64,000 nucleotides of DNA from Beijerinckiaceae bacterium RH AL1. GTDB taxonomy: Bacteria; Pseudomonadota; Alphaproteobacteria; Rhizobiales; Beijerinckiaceae. The notes under the pieces are model-generated. The model was not told the origin of the DNA. It worked only from the letters and a program-made list of their open reading frames with translations, and searched no databases. The stretch lies in contig LR590083.2 in the NCBI GenBank assembly GCA_901457705.2, forward strand, positions 2,852,597 through 2,916,596, given 5' to 3'. A program made the position numbers and the translations under genes. Positions 18,780 through 27,828 of the stretch are shown in pieces (the stretch's first letter is position 1; every line of letters begins with the position of its first letter).

Positions 18780-18811
18780 AAGGCGCCGGTCCCGAAAGGG
18801 CCGGCGCCTTT
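18780..18811 (+). terminator. Rho-independent-type terminator between carD and the HWE kinase gene
   Basis: AAGGCGCCGGTCCC-GAAA-GGGCCGGCGCCTT forms a 13-bp stem with one bulged T and a GAAA tetraloop, followed by TTCTCCTTT. It is near-symmetric and could end transcription from both converging genes. Confidence 0.85.
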
Positions 18812-18823
18812 CTCCTTTGAAAT

Positions 18824-19885
18824 CTAGGCAGGCACGACGGTCGGGATCGACATGACGACACGAGTGCCGCGGTGGCTCGCGTCGTCCTTGCGGCTGGCCT
18901 TGAGGCTGGCGACCATCGCGCGGACGATGCGCGTGCCGAGCCCCGTTCCCTTCGGCGCCTGGCCGGCGGCGATGCCGACGCCGTCGTCCTCGACGACGAG
19001 CGACAGCGCCTCCGGCTCGCGCCGCAGCACCACCCTGATCTCGCCGGGCTGGCCCGCGGGATAGGCATACTTGAAGGCGTTGGTGACGAGCTCGGTGACG
19101 ATGACGCCGAGCGACACCGCGCGGTCCGTCGCCATCTGCACGGGCTCGGCCACGAGCCGGATCGGATGCTCGGTGCCCTGCGCGCGCAGCGCCGTGCCGA
19201 GTTCCTCGATCAACGCCTGCAGGTAGGCGTCCATCTCGATCACCGAGACATCGTCCGAGGTGTAGAGGCGGCGGTGGATCTGGGCGATCGCGCTGATGCG
19301 CACCTGGACGTCCGCCAGCGCCTCGCGCGCCTCGCGCTGGTCCGGCGCCAGCGCCTTCTGCTGCAGGAAGACGAAGGAGCCGACGAGCGCCAGCGAGTTG
19401 GCGACGCGGTGGTTCACCTCGCGGAGCAGCGCCTCGGCCCGCTCGCGCGCCTCGCGCATCTCACGCTCAGCGTCGAGCTTCTGGCGTCGCAGCCGCGCCT
19501 GCGCCACCGCGCCGTCGATCGCGTTCTGCAGAAGCTCGATGAAGACGCCGCCGACATCCTTGATGACGTAGTCGGCGGCTCCCGCCTTCAGCGCGGCGAT
19601 GGCGATGCGCCCCTCGTCCGACCCCGAGACATAGACGACGGGAGGGCAGTCCGGCAGCGGCTGGATCTCCGCCAGCACCTCGAGGCCTTCCTTGCCCGGC
19701 ATGAAATGGTCGAGCGCGACCGCATCGAAGGGCTCGCCGCGGCGCAGGATCTCGAGCCCCTCGGCCCCGCCGCCGGCCAGGACCACCTCGTAGCCACGGC
19801 GCGACAGCTGGCGCTGCACGAGACGACGCAGGCCCGCGTCGTCGTCGATGTAAAGCAGCCGCGTCGTGCCGTGGCTTTCGCTCAT
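18824..19885 (-). CDS. Receiver domain fused to HisKA_2 (HWE-like) histidine kinase
   Basis: This 353-residue soluble protein has an N-terminal receiver domain (phospho-acceptor D59 in VALDHFMPG; acidic pocket IDDD). A short coiled linker follows, then a HisKA_2 domain with the phospho-histidine H159 in LLREVNHRVANSLALVGSF, and a HATPase_c domain (VTELVTNAFKYAYP; VVEDDGVGI; GTGLGTRIV). HisKA_2/HWE kinases are abundant in alphaproteobacteria and often feed the general stress response. The receiver-first order suggests it relays a signal from the linked response regulator and CHASE3 kinase. The start overlaps the upstream gene's stop by 4 nt. Confidence 0.9.
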   Translation of the reverse strand: MSESHGTTRLLYIDDDAGLRRLVQRQLSRRGYEVVLAGGGAEGLEILRRGEPFDAVALDHFMPGKEGLEVLAEIQPLPDCPPVVYVSGSDEGRIAIAALKAGAADYVIKDVGGVFIELLQNAIDGAVAQARLRRQKLDAEREMREARERAEALLREVNHRVANSLALVGSFVFLQQKALAPDQREAREALADVQVRISAIAQIHRRLYTSDDVSVIEMDAYLQALIEELGTALRAQGTEHPIRLVAEPVQMATDRAVSLGVIVTELVTNAFKYAYPAGQPGEIRVVLRREPEALSLVVEDDGVGIAAGQAPKGTGLGTRIVRAMVASLKASRKDDASHRGTRVVMSIPTVVPA

Positions 19886-20310
19886 GGCTGCTCAGGCACC
19901 TGCATGATCGAGAGGAACAGGCCGAGCTGGCGGATCGCCGTCGCGAACGTCTCGTACTCGACCGGCTTGGTGATGTAGACGTTGCAGCCCAGCGCATAGC
20001 AGCGCTGGATCTCGCGCTGGTCGTCGGTGGTCGTCAGGATCACCACCGGCGCGTGCTTCAGCCGCTCGTCCGACTTGATCTTCTCGAGGATGTCCGTGCC
20101 GCTCATGTCGGGCAGGTTCAGGTCGAGCAGGACGAGCAGCGGCCCGTTGTTTCGGATCGACGGCTCGAAGAGATGGCGGAGCGCCGCCGTCCCGCTTTCG
20201 AAATGCACGATGGCGTTGTTGACGCCGGCGCGTCGGATGTTCTTCTCGATCAGGCGCGCGTGACCGGGATCATCCTCGATCATCACGATTTCGACGGGCA
20301 TCTGCGACAT
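19882..20310 (-). CDS. Stand-alone response regulator (Rcp1-like)
   Basis: This 142-residue protein is a single receiver domain: acidic pair EDD near 12-14, phospho-acceptor D63 in LLDLNLPDMSG, T/S in LTTTDD and K in YITKPVEY. No output domain is present. The sequence resembles the Rcp1-like regulators that accompany hybrid or phytochrome-type kinases. It is placed between two kinase genes with overlaps of 1 nt and 4 nt, so it probably shuttles phosphate between them. Confidence 0.92.
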   Translation of the reverse strand: MSQMPVEIVMIEDDPGHARLIEKNIRRAGVNNAIVHFESGTAALRHLFEPSIRNNGPLLVLLDLNLPDMSGTDILEKIKSDERLKHAPVVILTTTDDQREIQRCYALGCNVYITKPVEYETFATAIRQLGLFLSIMQVPEQP

Positions 20311-21875
20311 CAGGCGGCTCTTGTCTTAGGGGCGGCAGGGGCTTGCTTTGCGGCGGCCGTTGGCTTTGCCGACCGCGTGTTGAATGTGGCCGGCAGCGTG
20401 ACCGTGAAGGTCGAACCCTTGCCGAATTCCGAGCGGACCGCAACGTTACCGCCCAAACGGCGGGCGAGGTTGCGCACATAAGCGAGCCCGATGCCCTCTC
20501 CGGGCTTGTCCTGCTCGCCCGAGCGACGGAACAGCTCGAAGACGCGCTCGTAGTCCTTGGCCTCGATGCCGCGGCCGTTGTCCTCGATGTCGTAGTGGAC
20601 ATAGGCGCCCTGCGTGCGCCCGCGCACCTCGATGTGGCCGGGGCGCCCCTTCTGAAGGTACTTGACCGCGTTCTCGATGAGGTTGCCGAAGATCTGCTCC
20701 ACCGCGAGCCGGTCGGAGACGAGGCCCGGCAGGTCCTCCGCGACGACGAGCTTGGCTTCGGCACCCTCGAGCTGCTGCGACAGGCTCTCGCCCTGCGCCA
20801 CGACGAGCGCGCGCAGGTCGATCTCCTCGGGCGTCAGCACCCGGCGACCCTCGCGCGAGAGCTTGAGGATGGCGTTGATGAGCCGGTCCATCTTGGCCGT
20901 CGACGAGCGGATGAAGCCCAGCGCCTCGGGCAGGTCGGTCTCGATCGCCATGCGCCGATCGACCGTGACGAGGCGCGGTGCCTCCTGCTCGACCTCGGTG
21001 AGGAACGTCGCGATGTCGGCGCGCACAGCGTCGAGCTCGCTCGTGAACCCCATGACGTTGACCAGCGGTGCGCGCAGGTCATGGCTGACGATGTAGGCGA
21101 AGCGCTGGATCTCGTCGTTGGCGCTCTGCAGCTCGCTGATGCGCTCGGCGACGATGCCTTCAAGGTTCTCGTTGGTGTGGCGCAGCTCGTCCTGCGTCGC
21201 GAGAAGGCGGCGCGTTGCGCGGCTATTGGCGAGGATGGCGTAGCCGGCGAGCGCGACGACGATGACCAGCCCGGCGAGCGAGGCGGCGGCCAGAAGCTTG
21301 TTGCTCACCGAGAGCACCGTCATCTGCCTGCCCTCGTTGCGGCCCTCCTCGTCCTCGATCAGGTCGATCGAGTTGCGGATGTCCTGCATCAGGGTGTTGC
21401 CAGTGTTCTGCTTGACTCGCGCGATGGCGGCGTCGTGGTCACCCTTGCTGGCCAGGTCGACCGTCTTCGCCAGCTCGGCGAGCTTGGCGTTGAGCGCGAC
21501 CTCCAGGCGCGCGACTTCCGCGAGCTGCACGGCGTTGCCGTCGACGAGCCGACGCAGATCGGCGAGGGCCTTCGGTGCCGCAAGCCGCCCCTGCTCGTAG
21601 GGATCCAGATAGACGCGGTTCCCCGTCAGCAGGAAGCCGCGCTGGCCGGTCTCCGCGTCCTGCGCCTGAACGAGGAGGCGATAGGCCGTCGAGCGAACTT
21701 CGAGCGTGTGCGCGACGCCCTCCGCGAAGTGCTGGTTCGTGATGACGAGCATCATTGCCCCCGCCGCGACAAGGAGCAGGAGCACGAACCCGCCGATCAA
21801 CGGCAGCTGCTGCTTCAGATCGCGGCGCGCATCGGCAGAGCCTTGATTCGTCTGGCCTAGGCTCATGCCAAGCAT
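20310..21875 (-). CDS. Membrane sensor histidine kinase with CHASE3-type sensor
   Basis: The product is about 521 residues. A first transmembrane helix (LPLIGGFVLLLLVAAGAMMLVI) is followed by a periplasmic CHASE3-like helical domain (AQDAETGQRGFLLTGNRVYLDPYEQG), a second helix (LLAAASLAGLVIVVALAGYAIL), a coiled coil, HisKA with YIVSHDLRAPLVNVMGF, and HATPase_c (NLIENAVKYL; IEDNGRGI; EGIGLAYV). CHASE3 senses an unknown extracellular ligand. ATG 21875 has GGAGGT 9 nt upstream, so I prefer it to an open extension of 24 codons. It is first in a three-gene operon with the two genes downstream. Confidence 0.9.
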   Translation of the reverse strand: MLGMSLGQTNQGSADARRDLKQQLPLIGGFVLLLLVAAGAMMLVITNQHFAEGVAHTLEVRSTAYRLLVQAQDAETGQRGFLLTGNRVYLDPYEQGRLAAPKALADLRRLVDGNAVQLAEVARLEVALNAKLAELAKTVDLASKGDHDAAIARVKQNTGNTLMQDIRNSIDLIEDEEGRNEGRQMTVLSVSNKLLAAASLAGLVIVVALAGYAILANSRATRRLLATQDELRHTNENLEGIVAERISELQSANDEIQRFAYIVSHDLRAPLVNVMGFTSELDAVRADIATFLTEVEQEAPRLVTVDRRMAIETDLPEALGFIRSSTAKMDRLINAILKLSREGRRVLTPEEIDLRALVVAQGESLSQQLEGAEAKLVVAEDLPGLVSDRLAVEQIFGNLIENAVKYLQKGRPGHIEVRGRTQGAYVHYDIEDNGRGIEAKDYERVFELFRRSGEQDKPGEGIGLAYVRNLARRLGGNVAVRSEFGKGSTFTVTLPATFNTRSAKPTAAAKQAPAAPKTRAA

Positions 21876-21971
21876 CTCGCGCGCACCTCCCGGCGATCCC
21901 GGATATCGCCTCGCGCCGCGTATTGCAGACGCGCGGCGCTTTTCCAAGGCGGCGAGGGTCGAAGTCGAGCG

Positions 21972-22877
21972 TCAGCGCGCTGGCAATGCCCTGACGTAAT
22001 CAATGAAGGCGCGCAGCGGCGCCGGGACCAGGCGGCGACCTGGGTAGTAGAGGAACGGTCCCGGGAAGGGCTGCCACCATTGCTCGAGGACGGGCTCGAG
22101 CGCCGCGCTCTCGAAAAAGGGCCTGAGCCAGTCCTCGAAGAGCGCGACAACGCCGACGCCTGCGACCGCCGCCTCCACCGCCAGGTCCGTCGCGGTGCCG
22201 AGGCTGACCAGAAGCGGGCCTTGCGGCTCGATGCGGACGATCTCCTCGCCGCGCTGAAGCTCCCAGACGACGTTGGCCCCGCTCGGGAAGCGGCCGCACA
22301 GGCAGTCGTGTCCGAGAAGGTCGCGGGGATGCGCGGGCCGCCCGCGCCGATCGAGGTAGGCGGGCGCCGCGCCCAAGGCGAAGCGCTGCACGCGCGGCCC
22401 GATCGGAATCGCCACCATGTCCTGCTCCAGCCGCTCGTCGTAGCGCACGCCGGCGTCGCAGCCCGCGGCGATCAGATCGACGAAGCTTTCCTCGGCAAGC
22501 ACCTCGAGCTTGATCTCCGGGTACGAAGCGAGGAAGCCTGGCACGATTGACGGCAGCACCAGCTTCGACACGGCGGTCGGCACGTTGAGGCGCAGCGTGC
22601 CGGCCGGCCGCTCGCGATAGAGGTTCACGACGTCGAGCGCCGACTCGACCTCGGCGAGCGCCGGCGTCAGCCGCTCGATGAGTCGCGCCCCGACCTCCGT
22701 CGGCGAGACGCTGCGCGTCGTCCGGTTCAATAGGCGGACGCCGAGCTGGCGCTCGAGACGCCGAACCGCCTCGCTCAGCGCCGAGGCGCTGGCGCCGGCC
22801 TTCAGCGCGCCGCCGCGAAAGCCGCCGGCCCGCGCCACGGCGAGGAAGGCCTGCAGGTCGCGGACATCGGTTGCCAT
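21972..22877 (-). CDS. LysR-family transcriptional regulator
   Basis: This 301-residue protein has an N-terminal winged helix-turn-helix (DLQAFLAVARAGGFRGGALKAGASASALSEAVRRLERQLGVRLLNRTTRSV) and a LysR substrate-binding domain (LRLNVPTAVSKLVLPSIVPGFLASYPEIKLEV). It resembles the group of LysR proteins that control oxidoreductase genes. It is divergent from the aldo/keto reductase gene over a 95-nt gap, the usual LysR arrangement, so that gene is its likely target. The inducer cannot be read from sequence. Confidence 0.93.
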   Translation of the reverse strand: MATDVRDLQAFLAVARAGGFRGGALKAGASASALSEAVRRLERQLGVRLLNRTTRSVSPTEVGARLIERLTPALAEVESALDVVNLYRERPAGTLRLNVPTAVSKLVLPSIVPGFLASYPEIKLEVLAEESFVDLIAAGCDAGVRYDERLEQDMVAIPIGPRVQRFALGAAPAYLDRRGRPAHPRDLLGHDCLCGRFPSGANVVWELQRGEEIVRIEPQGPLLVSLGTATDLAVEAAVAGVGVVALFEDWLRPFFESAALEPVLEQWWQPFPGPFLYYPGRRLVPAPLRAFIDYVRALPAR

Positions 22878-22972
22878 TGTGCAAGTTCCCGCACAGCTCG
22901 TATCGATCTCTCTGTCTTATCGCACGAGCGGGTAAGCGCTACCTCACCGATCTCAACAAGAGGAGACGGTCC

Positions 22973-23848
22973 ATGCCCGCCATCGACAAGCTCGGCACGT
23001 TCACTCTCGGCGACCGCACGGTGCGGCGGCTCGGTTACGGCGCGATGCAGCTCGCCGGCCCCGGCGTCTACGGACCGCCGAAGGATCACGCCGAGGCGCT
23101 CGCGGTGCTGCGCGAAGCCGTGGCGCAGGGCGTCAACCACATCGACACCAGCGACTTCTACGGACCGCACGTCGTCAATCGGCTCATCAGGGAAGCGCTG
23201 GCGCCCTACCCGTCCGACCTCGTGCTGGTGACCAAGGTCGGCGCCCGTCGCGGCTCCGACAAATCCTGGAATCCCGCCTTCTTGCGCGAGGACCTGACGC
23301 AGGCGGTGCACGACAACCTGCGCAACCTCGGCGTCGAGGCGCTCGACATCGTCAACCTGCGCCTGATGTTCGATGTCCACGGCCCCGCCGAGGGCCCGAT
23401 CGAGGAGCCGCTCGGAGTGCTCGCCGACCTGCAGCGCCAGGGCCTCATCCGCCACATCGGCCTCAGCAACGCCACCGCCAGGCAGATCGAGGACGGCCGC
23501 AGGATCGCGGACATCGTCTGCGTGCAGAACCAGTACAATCTGGCCCACCGCGAGGACGACGCGCTGGTCGACTGGCTCGCCGCCGAGGGCATCGCCTACG
23601 TGCCGTTCTTCCCGCTCGGCGGCTTCAGCCCGCTGCAGTCGAAGGCGCTCGACGACGTCGCGGCCTCGCTCGACGCGACGCCGATGCAGGTGGCGCTGGC
23701 GTGGCTCGCGCACCGATCGCCCAACATCCTGCTCATCCCCGGCACGTCCTCGCGCGCCCATCTCGCCGAAAACCTCGCGGTTGCCGGGATCGAGCTGCCG
23801 CGGGAGGCGATGGAGACGCTCGACGGGATTGCCGGCGCCGCCGGCTGA
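22973..23848 (+). CDS. Aldo/keto reductase
   Basis: This 291-residue protein has the AKR TIM-barrel motifs: GYGAMQLAG at the N terminus, GVNHIDTSDFYG with the catalytic Asp and Tyr, LVTKVGA with the catalytic Lys, and IPGTSSRAHLAENLA for NADP binding. The usual active-site His is not obvious: the stretch after the Lys reads LRLMFDVHG. ATG 22973 has AGGAGA 7 nt upstream. AKRs reduce carbonyls with NADPH; the substrate is unknown. It is divergent from the LysR gene. Confidence 0.92.
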   Translation: MPAIDKLGTFTLGDRTVRRLGYGAMQLAGPGVYGPPKDHAEALAVLREAVAQGVNHIDTSDFYGPHVVNRLIREALAPYPSDLVLVTKVGARRGSDKSWNPAFLREDLTQAVHDNLRNLGVEALDIVNLRLMFDVHGPAEGPIEEPLGVLADLQRQGLIRHIGLSNATARQIEDGRRIADIVCVQNQYNLAHREDDALVDWLAAEGIAYVPFFPLGGFSPLQSKALDDVAASLDATPMQVALAWLAHRSPNILLIPGTSSRAHLAENLAVAGIELPREAMETLDGIAGAAG

Positions 23849-23905
23849 GCTCGTTTGCATCCCCGGCGAGCGGCCTTATAGAGAGCCACCGCTCGCGGGG
23901 ATTTG

Positions 23906-24718
23906 ATGTCCGACATGCGTCTCGTCGTGGTCGGTGCGGCCGGACGCATGGGTCGCACCATCATCAGGCTGATCGGGGAGACCGAGGGCGCCGTGCTCTC
24001 GGGTGCGCTCGAGCAGGCGGGCGCGCCGGCGCTGGGGCAGGACGCCGGCACGCTGGCCGGCCTGCCGCCGAGCGGCATCGAGATCACCGACGATGCCTTG
24101 TCGCTCGTCGTCGACGCGCAGGGCATCATCGACTTCTCGACCCCGGCGACGAGCGTCGCACTGTCGGCGCTGGCCGCGCAGGCGCGCATCGTCCACGTCA
24201 TCGGCACCACCGGCTTCGCCGAGAAGGACCTCGCGGCGATCGAGGCGGCATCCCGCCATGCGACCATCGTCCGGTCGGGCAACATGAGCCTCGGCGTCAA
24301 CCTGCTCGCCGGCCTCGTGCACCAGGCCGCGGCCGCGCTCGGCGAGGCCTTCGATATCGAGATCGTCGAGATGCACCACCGCATGAAGGTCGACGCACCC
24401 TCCGGGACGGCCCTGCTGCTGGGCGAAGCCGCCGCCACCGGCCTCAATGCGCGCCTCGCGGATCGCGCCGTCCGCGGCCGCGACGGCCTCACCGGCGCGC
24501 GCGAGAGCGGCAAGATCGGCTTCGCGGCGCTGCGCGGCGGCACCGTCGTCGGCGACCACAGCGTCATCCTCGCCGGCGCCGGCGAGCGCCTCGAGCTGAC
24601 TCACCGTGCCGAGGATCGCGCGATTTTTGCACGCGGCGCGCTGAAGGCGGCGCTCTGGGCGCAGGGCAAGAAGCCCGGACAATATACGATGGCCGACGTC
24701 CTCGGCTTGACCTCGTAG
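23906..24718 (+). CDS. dapB: 4-hydroxy-tetrahydrodipicolinate reductase
   Basis: This 270-residue enzyme has the DapB NAD(P)-binding motif [12 protein letters not shown], the IDFSTP motif, IGTTGF, and the catalytic/substrate loop [20 protein letters not shown] with the general-acid histidine. It catalyses reduction of hydroxytetrahydrodipicolinate in lysine and meso-diaminopimelate synthesis, so it also feeds the peptidoglycan precursors trimmed by the carboxypeptidases at 10.7-13.6 kb. ATG 23906 is chosen over an adjacent TTG one codon earlier. It lies 13 nt before gpmA. Confidence 0.97.
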   Translation: MSDMRLVVVGAAGRMGRTIIRLIGETEGAVLSGALEQAGAPALGQDAGTLAGLPPSGIEITDDALSLVVDAQGIIDFSTPATSVALSALAAQARIVHVIGTTGFAEKDLAAIEAASRHATIVRSGNMSLGVNLLAGLVHQAAAALGEAFDIEIVEMHHRMKVDAPSGTALLLGEAAATGLNARLADRAVRGRDGLTGARESGKIGFAALRGGTVVGDHSVILAGAGERLELTHRAEDRAIFARGALKAALWAQGKKPGQYTMADVLGLTS

Positions 24719-24731
24719 GGAAGACCGAGAG

Positions 24732-25379
24732 ATGGACCACACGCTCGTCCTGCTCCGCCACGGGCAGAGCGACTGGAACGCCAAGAACCTCTTCACGGGG
24801 TGGCGCGATCCTGGCCTGACGCCGCTCGGGTTCGAGGAGGCGGCCGCCGCCGGCCACGCGATGAAGGCGCATGGCCTGTCCTTCGACCGCGGCTACGTCT
24901 CCGACCTGAAGCGCGCGCAGGACACGATGACGACGGCGCTGAAGGCGCTAGGCCAGGACGATCTGCCGCTGACCACGAAGGGCGCGCTGCGCGAGCGCGA
25001 CTACGGCGATCTCTCCGGCCTCAACAAGGACGAGGCGCGCGCCAAGTGGGGCGAGGAGCAGGTCCACATCTGGCGCCGCTCCTACGACACGCGGCCGCCG
25101 GGCGGCGAGAGCCTGCGCGACACGGTGGCTCGTGTGATCCCCTACTATTGCCAGGCGATCCTGCCCGGCGTGCTGCGCGGCGAGCGCACGCTCGTCGCGG
25201 CGCACGGCAACAGCCTGCGCGCCCTCGTCATGGTGCTCGACGGGCTCGATCCATCGGAGATCGTGCGCGTCGAGATCGCGACGGGCGTGCCGATCGTCTT
25301 CACGCTGAACGCCGATGCGACGGTGAAGTCGAAGGTCGTGCTCGACACCGACACCGAGCATCACGGCCCGGACGCTTAA
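24732..25379 (+). CDS. gpmA: 2,3-bisphosphoglycerate-dependent phosphoglycerate mutase
   Basis: This 215-residue member of the histidine phosphatase superfamily has [10 protein letters not shown] with the phospho-histidine, [13 protein letters not shown], the SDLKRAQDT segment, [31 protein letters not shown] and the second histidine in [10 protein letters not shown]. It interconverts 3- and 2-phosphoglycerate in glycolysis. The length matches the shorter alphaproteobacterial form. It probably shares a transcript with dapB, as is common in this group. Confidence 0.96.
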   Translation: MDHTLVLLRHGQSDWNAKNLFTGWRDPGLTPLGFEEAAAAGHAMKAHGLSFDRGYVSDLKRAQDTMTTALKALGQDDLPLTTKGALRERDYGDLSGLNKDEARAKWGEEQVHIWRRSYDTRPPGGESLRDTVARVIPYYCQAILPGVLRGERTLVAAHGNSLRALVMVLDGLDPSEIVRVEIATGVPIVFTLNADATVKSKVVLDTDTEHHGPDA

Positions 25380-25384
25380 GCCGC

Positions 25385-26878
25385 TCAGGGCTCCGAGATC
25401 GCCGCGGCGAGCGTCACGACCGAGCGCCGCGCCCATCCCTGGAAGCGCGGCCGCAGCAGGGCCGCGGCCTCCGGGACCGGCCGCGCCAGCGCGCCGCGAT
25501 AGGCGCGACGCAGCGCCCCGCAGCTCGCCACCTGGCCGCCGGCAAACGCGATCGACGTCGGCTTCATGGTCTCGCGGGCATGCGGCGTGCCGACCCGCGG
25601 TCCCGTCATCGCGGCGCCGAGCAGTGCCGCGACCTTCGCGACGGAACCGTCCTTGTCGCCGTCCTGCTCGACGGCGGTGACGAGATCGCCGTTGGCGCCG
25701 ATCGCCACGCAGGTCGCCTTGTCGGCAGAGTCCATCGCCGTAGAAAGAACCCGCGCGAGATCGACGAGCGTCCTGTCGTTGGCGCCGGCCGCGGCAAGCG
25801 CCACGGCGCTGTCGGACAAGGCGTGGAGACCGCCTACGACGCGCTCCTCGGACCAGTCGTGCCGATAGGCCTCGAGGTACCAGCCGGCGATGCGGTCGAC
25901 GAGCGCCGGCGTCGTCGTGGCGAGGCCTGAGAGGATCGGCACGTTGCGCAGCACCGCCGCGCGCGCGCCGGCCAGCGTCGCGGCGCCGTCGAGATTTGAA
26001 TCCGGCAGCCGGTCGCGGTCGACGAAGGCGGTGACGACGCCGCTTTCGGTCAAACGATCCGAATCGGGGAACCACATGTCGTCTGGCGCGGCGGCAAGCG
26101 CCTCGTCGATGAAGCTCTCGTCGAGCCCGGCGGCGCGATAGGCGGCGCGCACGGACCCGGCGTCGCCGGCGAAGGTCTGGCCGAACAGGCCTTCCTCGAA
26201 CGGCCCGTGGAAGCCGAGCCGCGCTTCGCGCAGCGCGAGGCGTTCCTTGCCCGCAAGGAAGGCCAGCGTGCAGGCCGAGACGCAGAAATCCGGGACGTAG
26301 GTCGTGAGACGATGGCTCGCGATCACCGCGCCGAGCGCCTGGCCCTCGTCGGCGAGGCCGCCTTCGCTCGTGAGATGGATGCGCGTCGCCTGCGGATACG
26401 CATCGAGGAGTCGCGCAAGCCGCGCCGCGTCGCCTTCGCGGATCTCGCCGGAGTAGCGCACGTCGGTGCCGTCGGGGCCCGGCACGATCACCGCGGCGAC
26501 GCTGTCCCGCGCGGTCCCGAGGCTGTGCATCTCGATCGAGACGTCGGCGAAGCTGCGCGCGACGAACATGCCGGCGACGAGGACGAGCGCGACGGGGACG
26601 GCCTGCCGCGCGAGCCCGCGGCCGGGGCGTGCGAGCCGGAAGGAGAGGCCGAGCGCGGCGAGGACGAAGAGAAGGGCGCCAGCGGTCAGCGCGAGATCTG
26701 CGGCATCGCTGAGATCGTCGGCGGCGACCCTGCGGCGCACCGCGACGGCGACGACGACGCAGAGCGGAACGAGCGCGAGGCGCAGCGCTTCGCAGGCGGA
26801 GGCCGGCCAGCGGCGGCTCAAGGATATCGCTCGGTCCTGCGGCGTGGCGCGCTCTCCCGTGGCGTGTGTAGCGGGCAT
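25385..26878 (-). CDS. Membrane-anchored ClpP/crotonase-fold protein (COG3904-like)
   Basis: This is a 497-residue protein. The first 130 residues contain three hydrophobic segments (LRLALVPLCVVVAVAV; LALTAGALLFVLAALGLSF; VALVLVAGMFVA). A ClpP-like domain follows: ATRIHLTSEGGLADEGQALGAVIASHRLTTYV, then FCVSACTLAFLAGKERLA and LGFHGP. The serine in CVSACTLAF lies where the ClpP-fold nucleophile is expected and the His in LGFHG may be its partner. Relatives are annotated as predicted periplasmic proteins with no known substrate. The C-terminal 200 residues are not recognised. ATG 26878 is used; the open frame continues upstream but with low-quality sequence. Convergent with gpmA. Confidence 0.75.
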   Translation of the reverse strand: MPATHATGERATPQDRAISLSRRWPASACEALRLALVPLCVVVAVAVRRRVAADDLSDAADLALTAGALLFVLAALGLSFRLARPGRGLARQAVPVALVLVAGMFVARSFADVSIEMHSLGTARDSVAAVIVPGPDGTDVRYSGEIREGDAARLARLLDAYPQATRIHLTSEGGLADEGQALGAVIASHRLTTYVPDFCVSACTLAFLAGKERLALREARLGFHGPFEEGLFGQTFAGDAGSVRAAYRAAGLDESFIDEALAAAPDDMWFPDSDRLTESGVVTAFVDRDRLPDSNLDGAATLAGARAAVLRNVPILSGLATTTPALVDRIAGWYLEAYRHDWSEERVVGGLHALSDSAVALAAAGANDRTLVDLARVLSTAMDSADKATCVAIGANGDLVTAVEQDGDKDGSVAKVAALLGAAMTGPRVGTPHARETMKPTSIAFAGGQVASCGALRRAYRGALARPVPEAAALLRPRFQGWARRSVVTLAAAISEP

Positions 26879-27071
26879 GATCGGCCCCAAGCCGTTGAAC
26901 CTCAAGTGGCTTTGCGGCGAATTTGTGCGGCGCGAAGGCGCCGGCGCCTGGCATACGGGCTGCTGCCGCAGGGACGGACAGCACGATCGAGCGCGCAACG
27001 GTGTCGTTTTGGGCCGCGGGCGCTTTCGAGCGGGACGCGAGCCGGACGACACGGGAGCCCTGGGGACCAGT

Positions 27072-27677
27072 ATGAAACACCACGCCACACGGGAGCTTTT
27101 CGGCTACTGGAACGCGCTGCGCGGCGCCCGTCGCGCGCCCGAGCGCGTCGACATCGAGCCGACGGCGATCCGCTCCGTGCTCGCCGACACCTTCATGCTC
27201 GAGGTCGATGTGGCGCGCGGTTTCCCGATCCGGCTCGCCGGTACCCGCGTCAACGGCCTGCTCGACGCCGAGCAGAAGGGCCGCGACTTCCTCGCGCTGT
27301 GGCAACCGGCCGAGCGCCGCAACGTTGCGGCCGTGCTGATGACAGTGGCCGACGGCGCCTGCCCGGTCGTCGCCGGCGCCGTGGCCTCGCCCGTCGCGCG
27401 CGAGACGGCAGCGTTCGAGCTGATCTTCCTGCCGCTGCGGCACAACGGCAAGACGCACTCGCGCATCCTCGGGCTCATCAAGCCGCTCGAGGCGCCGGCG
27501 TGGCTCGGGCTGCTGCCGATCGGGCCGCTCAGCCTGCAGTCGCTGCGCATCGTCGAGGCGCGCGAGACGCCGCAGCCGCTCGCCGTCGGCGCCGAGACGG
27601 GCTTGAGCCCGATGCATTTCGCCGATCCGACGCCGACGATGCGGCCCTATCTGCGCGTCATCCAGGGCGGCCGCTAG
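27072..27677 (+). CDS. PAS-domain protein (PAS_5 family)
   Basis: This 201-residue protein matches the small rhizobial PAS_5 group: FGYWNALRGARRAPERVDIEPTAIRSVLADTFMLE at the N terminus, the RLAGTRVNGLLDAEQKGRDFLALW segment, and ELIFLPLRHNGKTHSRILGLIKP. No output domain is present. In Caulobacter a family member (MopJ) links nutrient or ppGpp signals to the cell cycle, but a general role is not established. It is divergent from the ClpP-like gene; ATG 27072 follows GGGGACC. Confidence 0.85.
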   Translation: MKHHATRELFGYWNALRGARRAPERVDIEPTAIRSVLADTFMLEVDVARGFPIRLAGTRVNGLLDAEQKGRDFLALWQPAERRNVAAVLMTVADGACPVVAGAVASPVARETAAFELIFLPLRHNGKTHSRILGLIKPLEAPAWLGLLPIGPLSLQSLRIVEARETPQPLAVGAETGLSPMHFADPTPTMRPYLRVIQGGR

Positions 27678-27828
27678 CGCGTCTCCCGTCGGCGAGATTT
27701 GCGCGCAGGCTGACCCGCACACGCCGATGGCAGAAAAAATGCTGCATCCACGGGCATCCCGTCATGCGGGATGCACCGCCGCGCTATAACGAGCGTGAGC
27801 TTGGCCCGTCGTCCCGTGGAGGCATAAG

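Noticed and set aside
24948-27722. A 924-codon open frame on the minus strand
   Set aside because: It runs antisense to gpmA and in another frame of the ClpP-like gene. It is rich in Arg/Ala/Gly with no family motifs. High GC keeps stop codons rare in such shadow frames.
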